Of a stretch of DNA of 64,000 nucleotides, positions 54,347-63,034 are shown in pieces (position 1 is the stretch's first letter; every line of letters starts with the position of its first letter). The position numbers and the translations under genes are program-made. The DNA comes from CAZSMK01 sp964608095. Its GTDB lineage: Bacteria > Sumerlaeota > Sumerlaeia > MWCT01 > JAGHBZ01. The notes beneath the pieces were generated by a model. The model saw only the letters and a program-made list of their open reading frames with translations, had not been told where the DNA came from and searched no databases. The DNA lies in the NCBI GenBank assembly GCA_964608095.1, contig CAZSMK010000026.1, forward strand, positions 1 to 64,000, written 5' to 3'.

Positions 54347-56116
54347 ATGAAGCCGACAAAAATGTATGTGTGCACTCTCATAGGACTTCTTATCCTAACT
54401 CTATCTTCAGGAACGTTTTCACAGGGGGTCAGTCAACCAGCACCTTCTTCAGAAGCAGCCAATCCACGCTTTTATGAAGTCGCTGAAAAACTCGATATGG
54501 GCGGGAGTTTTTATCTCTACGTCGATTCCAAAGACGCCATACGTACCCTCCTCAAAAGCATAAGAGACTTGATTGACAAGAGTGGAAACGTAGATCAAGC
54601 GCAGACGTTTTATACGCTCGCAGATCAGTTGATCAATTCCCTTGGACTTTATGGCGTTGAGGATGTCGGGATGAGCGTCGTCGATTTAGGCGAGAGGCGA
54701 CGAATGAAGATGTTCCTCCGCATTCCTGAAGACCGACAAGGACTTTTTAAACTCTTAGGAGGAAAACCGCATGAATTCAAGATCGTGAGTTTTGTACCCT
54801 CCGACGCGGTAATGTTCAGGTGTGCGGATTTTGACCTGATGGAAACGCTCACGCTTGCAAGAACAGTAGTGCAAGGACACGGGGGCGCAGCCGACCTTGC
54901 GAAATTCAATATGAAGCTCTCCGAGCTCAGCTCTGAACTTGGATTCGACCTGGAGACTGCATTGCAATCACTTGACGGACAATTGGCGTTTTTCCTTTCG
55001 CTCGATACATCCCGGATCATAGCGATACCACTGGGTAACGACCAAACCATGTCGGTTCCCACACCTGCGGTAGCTTTTATGGTTCGCGTAAAAGACGACA
55101 CCCTTTTCAACTCGCTCAGAACAATGTTGCAGAAAAAGGAGGTTGACTTTGAAGAGACCGCGACCGGCGACGTAAAAAAACTCCTCCTCCCCCCTCCGGA
55201 AAGCAAACAGTACAAAATGACACCCCTGTTTGCATCAATGGGAGACTATGTGTTCTTTGCCACGCATAATGAGTATCTTGATGAAATAGTGGAAACTCGA
55301 AAAACAGGAAAAAATCTATCTTCAAACGAAGAGTTTAAGAGGCTTTCACAGGGACTCCCCTCCGAGGGTAACGGTCTTATCTATGTCAGTACATCATTAT
55401 CGAACGAGATACAGCGGATATTTGATACGCTCACCACCCAGATGAAGGGAGGGCGGCGGAAAAGCTGGGTGGGTGTAGGGCTGCCTACAGCTCCTTTACT
55501 TATGCTTTCCACCATAGGAAAAGAAGGCGGTATGGTAATGGTACGTGTGAATGAAGATACGGGTGTATGGGTCGTGGCGCATACGCCAATGACGGGCGCC
55601 CAGGCGGCGATGATGGCGGCGACTGTGCCGGCGTTCACCACCTTCGCCGGCATCGCGATACCGAATTTCCTGGAGGCACAAACGAGAAGCCAGGTTGCCC
55701 GTGTTAGGGCTGATATGCGCACTCTGGCTACTGCGCTCGAAGCATACCATATTGATTACAACACATATCCACCATCGCCCTCTTTTGAGGTTATCGCACA
55801 GGAGAAGCCGGGGAGCATTGCCACTCAAAAAGCGCTCAGCGCGTTAACTACACCTATCGCATATATCACGTCCATTCCGCTCGACCCTTTTAATCCGGTC
55901 GAGGGGAGCATCTTCGGTTACTACGCGCCTACTCTCGAGAGAGACCCCGAACTTATCAAAGAGGCTCCGCCATGGACGTTATGGAGCATGGGTCCCGACA
56001 GCGTTTCTTCCATTATGTCTCAGGAAGACCTAAAGAGCCCGCGCATTCTAAAGTTAACATACGATCCGACAAACGGCATGAAAAGTTCAGGTGATATTGT
56101 GCGCATAGCTCAATGA
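54347..56116 (+). CDS. Large exported protein fused to a pilin body
   Basis: A 589-residue protein with two parts. After a signal peptide (about 1-27) comes a long alpha/beta domain (28-410) with a repeated 'helix-strand' pattern and the motif GLIYVSTSLSNEIQRIF, similar in layout to DUF3352-type periplasmic proteins. A hydrophobic stretch near 415-440 leads into AGIAIPNFLEAQTRSQVARV, the junction normally found right after a pilin membrane helix, and a full pilin body: ALEAYHIDYNTYPP, LTTPIAYITSIPLDPF, LWSMGPD and YDPTNGMKSSGDIVRI. ATG 54347 has AAGGAGG upstream; the GTG-type start at 54293 does not. A prepilin peptidase site is missing since the module is internal. Confidence 0.75.
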   Translation: MKPTKMYVCTLIGLLILTLSSGTFSQGVSQPAPSSEAANPRFYEVAEKLDMGGSFYLYVDSKDAIRTLLKSIRDLIDKSGNVDQAQTFYTLADQLINSLGLYGVEDVGMSVVDLGERRRMKMFLRIPEDRQGLFKLLGGKPHEFKIVSFVPSDAVMFRCADFDLMETLTLARTVVQGHGGAADLAKFNMKLSELSSELGFDLETALQSLDGQLAFFLSLDTSRIIAIPLGNDQTMSVPTPAVAFMVRVKDDTLFNSLRTMLQKKEVDFEETATGDVKKLLLPPPESKQYKMTPLFASMGDYVFFATHNEYLDEIVETRKTGKNLSSNEEFKRLSQGLPSEGNGLIYVSTSLSNEIQRIFDTLTTQMKGGRRKSWVGVGLPTAPLLMLSTIGKEGGMVMVRVNEDTGVWVVAHTPMTGAQAAMMAATVPAFTTFAGIAIPNFLEAQTRSQVARVRADMRTLATALEAYHIDYNTYPPSPSFEVIAQEKPGSIATQKALSALTTPIAYITSIPLDPFNPVEGSIFGYYAPTLERDPELIKEAPPWTLWSMGPDSVSSIMSQEDLKSPRILKLTYDPTNGMKSSGDIVRIAQ

Positions 56117-56186
56117 CTTCATGAATAATTTCAAATCAGATGAGTTGGTATTCTGAAAGGCGGGAGTTCCTTGTATGTTCATGTTT

Positions 56187-58163
56187 TTACGACTCACAAC
56201 GTTTGAGTCCGATGGAAAATAGATTGAACCCTATCGATCTTGAATCAGTCGATCCTTCATAATAGTTCATCGGTGTCCATGGATTTACACTGAATCGAAC
56301 TTTCACCTTCTGGTTTTTCTTGAGCGAAATTATCGTTTCCAACTTTTTTCTCCCTTTAATGTCGGGGGAACTCTGGATAACCTTATCATTGACAAATAAT
56401 ATGAGATCGTCAGGAGGCGCTTCATCGGGTCTATCGGTGTCGATATCGAAGACGATTTTATACTCGCCGGCAGCAAGGTGCGGCGCTATGGTGAATGAAC
56501 CACTTGTCCCTTTTGATCGCCGAAAATCAACTCCTTCTCTATTAATCTCATAGTAGTAAAAAGAGCCTTTGAATATATCCGAAATCGGAAGGACATAATA
56601 ATCAAACTCTTTGAATCGCTCATTAACCTGCGCCTGATAACGGAAGTAGGGCGCGAGATCGACCCTTGTAAAGCGTTTTAGCATTATGCCATGAGAGGAA
56701 TAGGTCTGCTCTTCCCCCGAAAATGTCGAGAGAATCTTGAGGTCTTCTAAAGAGTCGAAACATATAAACGCATGGGCAATGATGAGAACGTCTGAACGTG
56801 CTTCATTTTCACCGGAAAGCATGGCTTCGTACATCCTCTCGAGTTCCTTGTAATTGTAATAGGGAACATTCCTATCGGTATATTCGTTAAAATATCGGTG
56901 GATAAGCGGATTCTGAAAAGCTAAAAGATCCTTCTTGTCAATCTGTTCTTGTGCGATTTCAAACTGCTTTATCCAATCGGATTTTGTCAGGGTTGTGGTT
57001 TCCCAATATATAAAGTAAATATTGGGTAAAAGAATAATACTAATGATGGCGATTCTTAAAATCTTGTTTTTCAACGACTGTATAAACGTCGCCAGGAGAA
57101 AAATATACGCGGGAACTATAAAGATCAAATAGCGATGAAAAAAAATGGGCCTGTATATATGAGAAAGAAGATACACTAACAGGGTCGGGAAGCAAAGGAT
57201 GAAGAGTTGAAGAAGCGCGGCTATTCGGGTGCTCTGCGAGAAAAAGCGCACTTTATAAAGTCGCACAATTAAAAGAACAAAAAGAGTCAGAAAAAAAAGT
57301 ACGGACGCAATAAATAGAGGAAAATTCCCGATAGGTCTATAGAACGGAATCTCTTCAAATAAAAGGATAAATAGTTTCATGATATGGGGTTTGGTAAGCC
57401 ATTCGATTCGTTCTGAAGTCATCTGCTCCATTAGATACTTTATCCAGAAAGCATAAGAGATAAACAAGAGAACAAAGGCAAGCAACCATATCCTCAGGAA
57501 AACCCAGCGCTTCCGTGTCAAGGCGAAGAAGAAGACGAATAAGCCGTGCGAAAAAACGAAGAAGAAGAAGTGATAATGGGTATATATGCCGGCGATGTTA
57601 AAGAGCGTGTATGGAATGAACCACATTGCCCACGATTTCCGCTTGATCATCAACATCAGCATATAGGATGAGGCAATGCTCAACGCCAGCACAAGCGAGT
57701 ACATCCTGAGTTCCTGGGCATAATACACCACAAAGGCGGAAAGTGCATACAAAAGAGAGGCGATAAGAGCAGCTCCGTCGTTCACAAATGTTCGCGTGAA
57801 CTGAAAAACTAAGAAGAGTGCGATTAAATCGATGAATACGGTAAAAAGCCGAAGAGTAAAGAAGGTCGGTTCGCCCAAAATTTTCACATAATAATGAAGC
57901 AGAAGATAGAAAAGAGGAGGATGGACATCCTCTTTTATATAGCTCATCATTGTGTGCAAGGAACATTCAGCGAGACCATAAGAGCAGCCTTCATCGTACC
58001 AGAGATATTCTTGACCGAGTCCCGCTAACCTGACACCAATCGCAAGAGCAAAAATAAGGAGAAACAGCACAAACCCCCGGGTAGAAAAGAATACGGAAAC
58101 ATGTCTTTTCCTACCGTTTGAGCAAAGTCGCCATTGTCGGGAATCGTTTAAAGGGCTATGCAT
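56187..58163 (-). CDS. GT39-like membrane glycosyltransferase
   Basis: A 658-residue GT-C type protein with about ten or eleven membrane helices in its first 420 residues and a soluble C-terminal part (about 425-658). The first loop has GQEYLWYDEGCSYGL, with the catalytic-type Asp-Glu, followed by DVHPPLFYLLLHYYV, the pattern of the PMT/ArnT-like family that uses polyprenol-linked sugars. The C-terminal region is beta-rich and may bind carbohydrate. GAGAGGAAGG precedes the ATG. The dolichol-phosphate transferase at 19939 could supply its donor. Confidence 0.82.
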   Translation of the reverse strand: MHSPLNDSRQWRLCSNGRKRHVSVFFSTRGFVLFLLIFALAIGVRLAGLGQEYLWYDEGCSYGLAECSLHTMMSYIKEDVHPPLFYLLLHYYVKILGEPTFFTLRLFTVFIDLIALFLVFQFTRTFVNDGAALIASLLYALSAFVVYYAQELRMYSLVLALSIASSYMLMLMIKRKSWAMWFIPYTLFNIAGIYTHYHFFFFVFSHGLFVFFFALTRKRWVFLRIWLLAFVLLFISYAFWIKYLMEQMTSERIEWLTKPHIMKLFILLFEEIPFYRPIGNFPLFIASVLFFLTLFVLLIVRLYKVRFFSQSTRIAALLQLFILCFPTLLVYLLSHIYRPIFFHRYLIFIVPAYIFLLATFIQSLKNKILRIAIISIILLPNIYFIYWETTTLTKSDWIKQFEIAQEQIDKKDLLAFQNPLIHRYFNEYTDRNVPYYNYKELERMYEAMLSGENEARSDVLIIAHAFICFDSLEDLKILSTFSGEEQTYSSHGIMLKRFTRVDLAPYFRYQAQVNERFKEFDYYVLPISDIFKGSFYYYEINREGVDFRRSKGTSGSFTIAPHLAAGEYKIVFDIDTDRPDEAPPDDLILFVNDKVIQSSPDIKGRKKLETIISLKKNQKVKVRFSVNPWTPMNYYEGSTDSRSIGFNLFSIGLKRCES

Positions 58164-58289
58164 CCTTCCTCTCGTGTCCTAACTTGTATCACATTCTTGT
58201 GCATTGACAACCTTGTGCGCGTCCTTTGAAAAGTGCTACCCTCTATGTGTACAGAAGGATGCAAAAGAGTGAATACGCCCTTCTTCACA

Positions 58290-58646
58290 CTAACGTGGAA
58301 TTTGATCGGCGCCATGCTTGGAACAATGTACTTTGTAGTTCGAGTCGATGGTATACGTGCCGCCTGCAGGACAGGTGGGCACATTAACGCCGGATTGCTT
58401 GAGCTTTTCGATAGTGGGTGTCTCGCCGGGGTGGCTGATCATCCACATCTGAATCTGCGTTTCAAGAACCTGCCGGTTTGCCGTGCACGCCGTATCAGAG
58501 CCTCGGTCTATATACGTTTTTGCCGGAGGTATATTTTCCTTTTTATCGCCGCCAAGCATATAGCCGGAAAGGATCATAATGATAACAAGCGCCATCAATA
58601 TCGAAATGAAAAAGAATCCTTTATTATGCTGACTTCGCGGTCTCAT
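58290..58646 (-). CDS. Pseudopilin-like protein lacking Glu at +5
   Basis: A 118-residue protein. The leader KGFFFISILMALVIIMILSG has a G-F cut site and hydrophobic helix as in prepilins, but the +5 residue is Ser, not Glu, a feature known for some minor pilins. The rest (TANRQVLETQIQMWMISH, SGVNVPTCPAGGTYTID, HCSKHG) matches a ComGC/GspG-like family with a conserved Cys pair. ATG 58646 is preceded by GAGAGGAAAA; a longer start at 58709 has no site. It is a second, unrelated type of pilin in this window. It lies upstream of the GT39-like gene on the same strand. Confidence 0.7.
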   Translation of the reverse strand: MRPRSQHNKGFFFISILMALVIIMILSGYMLGGDKKENIPPAKTYIDRGSDTACTANRQVLETQIQMWMISHPGETPTIEKLKQSGVNVPTCPAGGTYTIDSNYKVHCSKHGADQIPR

Positions 58647-58819
58647 TTTTCCTCTCACTTCAATGAATGTTTCTTTAATAATCATAACCCTGATGAAGAA
58701 AAGGCGCAAGGAATTTTACAGATTCTTACCAGAAAAAATCAAGATACCCCCCTTCTTAATTCGGCGTAAGATTAAGGTTCTGTCGATAGGAACATCCCAG
58801 GCGAACACGGAGGGAAAGA

Positions 58820-59059
58820 ATGGGTCCGGGAACGAGAATTCCAAAAACTATACCAGATTCAACTATCTTCCTTAAGGTAAGCACGGTTGCGAAGTTGCTC
58901 TCAGTTACGAAAAAACGAGTTTATGCACTGATTGCCCAGCGTAAACTCAAAGCCGTAAAATTGGGACCGCGCCAGACTCGTATTCTACGCCAAAGTCTTG
59001 AAGAATACATAGACTTTTTGGTCAGGAAATCAACGCATCACCAAGACGAAAATGATTAA
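58820..59059 (+). CDS. Small excisionase-type helix-turn-helix protein
   Basis: A 79-residue DNA-binding protein of the MerR-like/excisionase group (HTH_17). The core is LKVSTVAKLLSVTKKRVYAL, then IAQRKLKAVKLGPRQTRIL and a C-terminal helix, the usual winged-helix order. GGAGGG precedes the ATG. Such proteins serve in mobile elements or as stand-alone regulators; no integrase is nearby. It converges with the sensor kinase gene. Confidence 0.8.
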   Translation: MGPGTRIPKTIPDSTIFLKVSTVAKLLSVTKKRVYALIAQRKLKAVKLGPRQTRILRQSLEEYIDFLVRKSTHHQDEND

Positions 59060-59071
59060 AAAAGGTGCCGG

Positions 59072-60160
59072 TCAATGATGGGTATGTTGTCTAAGTGGAA
59101 GAATCAATCTTACGGTAGTGGTGTTGTCGGGTATACTTTCAACCTCAACGGAACCCTGGTGTGCTTCGACCACTGATTTTACCACAAAAAGCCCCAGACC
59201 CGACCCTTCGATAGTCCTCAGGTTGTGGGCTCGTTTGTATCTCTCAAAAACATGAGGTAACTCCTCCGGGGGAATCCCCGGTCCATGGTTTTTCACAGAA
59301 ATCGAGACCGCCTCTTTATTCAACGGCGATTCGCCCTCCGGTATATAATCACACCCTATATGAACCGTGCCTTCTTCATAACTATACTTGATGGCATTAT
59401 TCACGATATTGCTGACTGCGCGGAACAGAAGACTTTCATCGCCGGATAAGATTCGGGATTCGTCAAGAGGATGAAACTCTATCCTTATACCTCGCTTCTC
59501 GGCTGTTAATTCGAGTATCGATATCAAGTCACTTACAAAATAATTAACATCGAACTGGGTTTCGCAGATAACCAGTTTTCCCGCCTCGATTTTACAACTG
59601 GTCAGAAAGTTATCAAGGAGAGCGAGAACTCGCTGACTATAGATGCACACGTTTCGCACAAATTCCACTGAACGCTGATGAAACTTTCCCGTCTTTCGAG
59701 CATAGATTGCTGAAGCGTATCCGATTATGGATTGCAACGGTACACGTATATCGTGTGTCAACATTGAAATCATATCTTCTCTGAATCGCTCCGTCTCGAG
59801 CTGGTTGAAGGCTTTTTCAATCGAGAAAAGCAAGGTCTTAAAGTCGAACGGCTTGGTAATATAGTCGAAGGCTTTCTGATGGATGGCTTCTATCGCTGAA
59901 TCAAGGTCTGCATGACCCGTAATAACGATGACGTACGTCTGGGGAAGAGAGTCCCGAATAAAACGCATCACGTCGTACCCATCGACCTCGCTCATTTTGA
60001 TATCGGTGACGACAAGTTCGGGTGGTGACTGCCGCAATTTCTCAAGCGCCTGCTCCCCGCTATAGGCTACCTCTACCTGATAGCCGGTGTCTTCCAACAA
60101 CGTCCGCAGACTATCAGCCATTCGAACCTCGTCATCTACGACCAGAATATGCCGCTCCAT
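59072..60160 (-). CDS. Response regulator-histidine kinase hybrid
   Basis: A 362-residue cytoplasmic protein. The receiver domain (1-115) has DDE (9-11), Asp53 in VVTDIKM and Lys103 in ITKPFD. The kinase part has the HisKA His136 (LTHDIRVP), then the N box NIVNNAIKYS, GPGIPPEELPHVFERY and GSGLGLFVVK. There is no membrane segment or PAS domain, so a partner kinase probably feeds the receiver. Its output is the phosphorylated state of a further protein; none is adjacent. Start ATG 60160 follows GGAGGAGC. Confidence 0.92.
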   Translation of the reverse strand: MERHILVVDDEVRMADSLRTLLEDTGYQVEVAYSGEQALEKLRQSPPELVVTDIKMSEVDGYDVMRFIRDSLPQTYVIVITGHADLDSAIEAIHQKAFDYITKPFDFKTLLFSIEKAFNQLETERFREDMISMLTHDIRVPLQSIIGYASAIYARKTGKFHQRSVEFVRNVCIYSQRVLALLDNFLTSCKIEAGKLVICETQFDVNYFVSDLISILELTAEKRGIRIEFHPLDESRILSGDESLLFRAVSNIVNNAIKYSYEEGTVHIGCDYIPEGESPLNKEAVSISVKNHGPGIPPEELPHVFERYKRAHNLRTIEGSGLGLFVVKSVVEAHQGSVEVESIPDNTTTVRLILPLRQHTHH

Positions 60161-60486
60161 CGCTCCTCCTGTGAACTGGTGTTCTTGATTACTATGATTA
60201 TCCCACGGATTCGATAAATCAAGCGCTAAGTCTTTTTTATCCCCACGATGGAAAACCCGCCAAAATACTCTTCTCGAACGTTTCCGAAAATAAACACATA
60301 CAACGCAATGATATTATATCAAAAAACCCCATCTTTAATTCGGGTGATTCGTGGTTTCACAATTCTTTTCAACAACGAATAACCCGAACTACACGAATGG
60401 TAATTCAGTGTTCGCTCATACTTTACTTTGTGGGAATGTGTTGTGGTTTTTTAAAAAACAAAAGGAGGTAATGTGAAGTGATAAGC
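60161..60486. other. Intergenic region between kinase gene and tRNA
   Basis: 326 bp, AT-rich. It contains an imperfect inverted repeat at 60337-60400 and an isolated AAAAGGAGG just before the tRNA. No coding signal. Confidence 0.5.
60337..60400. repeat. Imperfect inverted repeat of ATTCGGGT/ATTCGTG words
   Basis: AATTCGGGTGATTCGTGG (from 60337) and, on the other strand, ATTCGTGTAGTTCGGGTTA (60378-60398) share the words ATTCG, TTCGGGT and TTCGTG in opposite orientation around a 20-bp loop. Words of this type recur in spacers of many environmental genomes. Confidence 0.5.
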
Positions 60487-60578
60487 TGGCGGAGAGGGAG
60501 GGATTCGAACCCCCGTCACCCCTTTCGGGGTGAAGACGCTTTCGAGGCGCCCGCCTTCAACCACTCGGCCACCTCTCC
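60487..60578 (-). tRNA. tRNA-Ser (anticodon CGA)
   Basis: A 92-nt class II tRNA on the reverse strand. The acceptor GGAGAGG (60572-60578) pairs with CCTCTCC (60491-60497), the discriminator is G and CCA is encoded. The anticodon loop CTCGAAA gives CGA for UCG codons. A long variable arm of CACCCC/GGGGTG type and a T loop TTCGAAT are present. Confidence 0.96.
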
Positions 60579-60857
60579 GCAATCCTTAATTATGTGGCGC
60601 GACCGGGACGTTGACCACAAAAATTACGGCTCTTCAAAACAATGTGTTTCCCCTGTAGCTTCTCAGAAATCCGTCGTCAGATCAATTATTTTTCCATAGC
60701 ATCTCCCTTTCGGGTTTTAAAAACCAATCGCATTTTTATCATAGCAGGCGCTCGATTTACATAAATCTCAATAGAAAGGTTTGCATTGTGTGACTCAACA
60801 ACTATACAATCTTGAACCATAAGAGAAAAATAGGGATCGTATCTGAAAGGAGCGAAG

Positions 60858-61397
60858 ATGAATCTCGATACGTTATGTAAAATTCAATATGGCATGTTCA
60901 TCGTCAGCTCTAAAAAGGGGGAGAGCATTAACGGACAGATTGCCAACACGGTTTTTCAGGTTACGCCGGAACCACCCACTATTGCTATCAGTATCAACAA
61001 GAAAAACCTTACGCACGAGTATATCGACGCAAGCAACACATTCTCCGTGTCGATTCTGTCAAAAAATGCGCCGCTCAAGTTTATAGGACTCTTCGGATTC
61101 AGGTCGGGGAGAGACGTTGACAAGTTCAAGGATGTCAACTACACGATAGGAAAAACCGGGGCGCCGATCGTGGCTGACCACACAATCGGCTTTATCGAAG
61201 CCGACGTAATCGGGCGCATGGATGTCGATACCCATACGTTGTTCATAGGAAAAGTAGTTGAAGCAGAAACAACAAGCGACGAGGAACCTATGACGTACAC
61301 TTATTACCATGAATCGAAAAGTGGCCTGACACCGGAAAAAGCGCCGACCTATATAAAGGGAAGTAAAACCGCGTCGCCCCGGAAAGAGAAAGAGTAG
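60858..61397 (+). CDS. Flavin reductase family protein
   Basis: A 179-residue FMN-binding split-barrel protein. QYGMFIVSSKKGESINGQIANTVFQV is the typical start in part, with TIAISINKKNLTHEYI and FGFRSGRDVDKF following. It matches the short flavin reductase group found in anaerobes, often alongside rubredoxin or flavodoxin. AAAGGAGCGAAG precedes the ATG. The C-terminus is Lys-rich. A ZIP gene follows by 18 bp, so they may share an mRNA. Confidence 0.85.
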   Translation: MNLDTLCKIQYGMFIVSSKKGESINGQIANTVFQVTPEPPTIAISINKKNLTHEYIDASNTFSVSILSKNAPLKFIGLFGFRSGRDVDKFKDVNYTIGKTGAPIVADHTIGFIEADVIGRMDVDTHTLFIGKVVEAETTSDEEPMTYTYYHESKSGLTPEKAPTYIKGSKTASPRKEKE

Positions 61398-61415
61398 AAT
61401 TTAAAAGAGCAAAAA

Positions 61416-62228
61416 ATGTTCGAGTACATTCAAAGCCTTCATCCGATTCTCCAGGCGTTTATTGCAACAACGTTTACCTGGGGTCTGACTGCCATAGGAG
61501 CAAGCACGGTCTTTCTTACGCGGAAAATGAGCCAGAAGATTCTGGACTCAATGCTGGGTTTTGCCGGTGGTGTGATGATAGCAGCGAGCTTTTGGTCGCT
61601 TCTCGCTCCAGCGATCGAGATGTCCAGAGCGCAAAACGTCCCGCTCTGGCTGCCGCCGGCAGGTGGATTCCTTATGGGGTCGATTTTCTTGCTCATTCTC
61701 GATAAAATACTGCCGCATCTACATATAGGCTTTCCTGAGTTTGAAGGAGAAGGTGTAACGACCTCCTGGAAACGCAGCACCCTCTTAATTCTTGCCATCA
61801 CACTCCACAACATACCCGAAGGACTTGCGGTAGGAGTAGCGTTCGGCGCTATTGCAGCAAGTATACCCGCCGCCACATTTCCCGCCGCGGTCGCTCTTGC
61901 CGTCGGCATCGGGATACAAAATTTTCCCGAAGGCGTCGCAGTCGCTATGCCTCTCCGGCGCGAAGGAGTCCATCCGTTCAAATGTTTCTGGTACGGGCAA
62001 CTCTCGGCAGTGGTCGAGCCGATTGCCGGTGTACTCGGTGCAGCGCTGGTGTTGAGCGCACGACCGCTTTTGCCCTATGCGCTGAGCTTCGCCGCCGGCG
62101 CCATGATCTTCGTAGTCGTCGAGGAAGTTATCCCCGAATCCCAACTAAAAGGCAATACCGACCTGGCGACTATATGTTTTCTCATTGGTTTTACCGCCAT
62201 GATGATACTCGACGTCGCCTTCGGCTAA
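61416..62228 (+). CDS. ZIP family metal transporter
   Basis: A 270-residue inner-membrane metal importer (zinc or iron) with about eight helices. The metal site helices are clear: LHNIPEGLAVGVAFGA (helix 4) and GIGIQNFPEGVAVAMP (helix 5). It has the longer first half and QNFPEG variant of the ZupT/GufA group. It follows the flavin reductase closely. The next 750 bp are non-coding. Confidence 0.92.
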   Translation: MFEYIQSLHPILQAFIATTFTWGLTAIGASTVFLTRKMSQKILDSMLGFAGGVMIAASFWSLLAPAIEMSRAQNVPLWLPPAGGFLMGSIFLLILDKILPHLHIGFPEFEGEGVTTSWKRSTLLILAITLHNIPEGLAVGVAFGAIAASIPAATFPAAVALAVGIGIQNFPEGVAVAMPLRREGVHPFKCFWYGQLSAVVEPIAGVLGAALVLSARPLLPYALSFAAGAMIFVVVEEVIPESQLKGNTDLATICFLIGFTAMMILDVAFG

Positions 62229-62509
62229 CCTGTAACAGCCTTTTCAAGGAGTGATTGCAATCTCTCATAAGGGTTTTTAGTTATTAAGACTCATTTACCT
62301 TTTTCCGCAAATGCCGTTAAGGGATATTAAAGATATTATAGGTAAAAAATAGAATTGTGACATTGTGCAGATACTATACTAAGGTATTGGAGAGAGGGTT
62401 ATCAGCGGCGGAGGGTACCTGTAGGAAAAGAATGAAGCGATTCGCGAATTAGGTGTTTTTGAGGAGAATGAGCCAGGATATATGGTGTGAGGTCTCACGC
62501 CGATACAAA

Positions 62510-62527
62510 GCGCAGACGCGTCTGCGC
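62510..62527. repeat. Perfect 18-bp palindrome
   Basis: GCGCAGACGCGTCTGCGC equals its own reverse complement. It lies in the long spacer after the ZIP gene. Confidence 0.9.
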
Positions 62528-62601
62528 AGTCAAAAATGGTTTCACGGGTAGATTATCTCTCATTCGCCACGGCGAAAGAAATTCTTAAAAAACACATGAT
62601 A

Positions 62602-62720
62602 GCGAGTACGTGTGCGAATATAGCGGAAAGTCTATCCGCATTCCTGTGTGGAGTGAGGGCGTTCCGCGCCCGTATTTAATTATCATAAATATAGGAATAC
62701 GAGTGCGAGTACGTGTGCGA
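62602..62720. repeat. Two 16-bp direct repeats
   Basis: GCGAGTACGTGTGCGA at 62602-62617 and again at 62705-62720, 103 bp apart, flanking the shared repeat at 62619-62672. Confidence 0.9.
62619..62672. repeat. Interspersed repeat related to 44695-44748, copy B
   Basis: Carries TATAGC, GGAAAGTCT, GCATTCC, GTGTGGAGTGAGG and CGTT in the same order and spacing as copy A, and ends with a CGC-rich segment. The word CATTCGCCACGGCG just before it (62561-62574) also recurs at 44540. Confidence 0.8.
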
Positions 62721-62919
62721 TTTTAGTGACAAGCGGGGACGCTTATTCTACATTTCTTTCGCTTGGGTAACAAGTTTTGGAAGGGTTCTGAAAGTGTCTC
62801 AACATCCAGCGCAGCGGCTGATTTTGTGGGGGTAAAAAAATTTCATGAAGTCCTGCTGAGTCTTGTGTAATGTGCTTCTCCCAATTTCGCGAAAGATTCG
62901 AAAAAAATGAAAAAAGGTA

Positions 62920-62958
62920 TTGACATAGGCGGGTTAAGTGGTAAGGTAGTACCTGTTT
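62920..62958 (+). promoter_or_regulatory. Candidate promoter and operator of the Rrf2 gene
   Basis: A perfect TTGACA at 62920-62925 has only a poor -10 (TAAGGT, 16-bp spacer). A near-palindrome GGTAGTACC (62945-62953) overlaps that -10 position. A weak -10 overlapped by a dyad is the arrangement of an activated or self-repressed promoter. Confidence 0.35.
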
Positions 62959-63034
62959 ACTTATTTATGAAAGGAACAGTATCATTTCTAATTTACTTAC
63001 AATATCAGATGCCGCCGCACTGGCATTCCATGCC

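Larger units (their letters stand above)
62229..62962. other. Long repeat-bearing intergenic region
   Basis: About 730 bp. The first 150 bp are AT-rich. From about 62380 on it is of mixed composition with a perfect 18-bp palindrome, two 16-bp direct repeats and a repeat shared with 44.7 kb. No frame over it looks like protein. The Rrf2 gene promoter is at its right end. Confidence 0.6.

Noticed and set aside
60478..60699. A short frame reading RRGRDSNPRHPF with AAAAGGAGG upstream
   Set aside because: It is the well-known false translation of a serine tRNA on the opposite strand.
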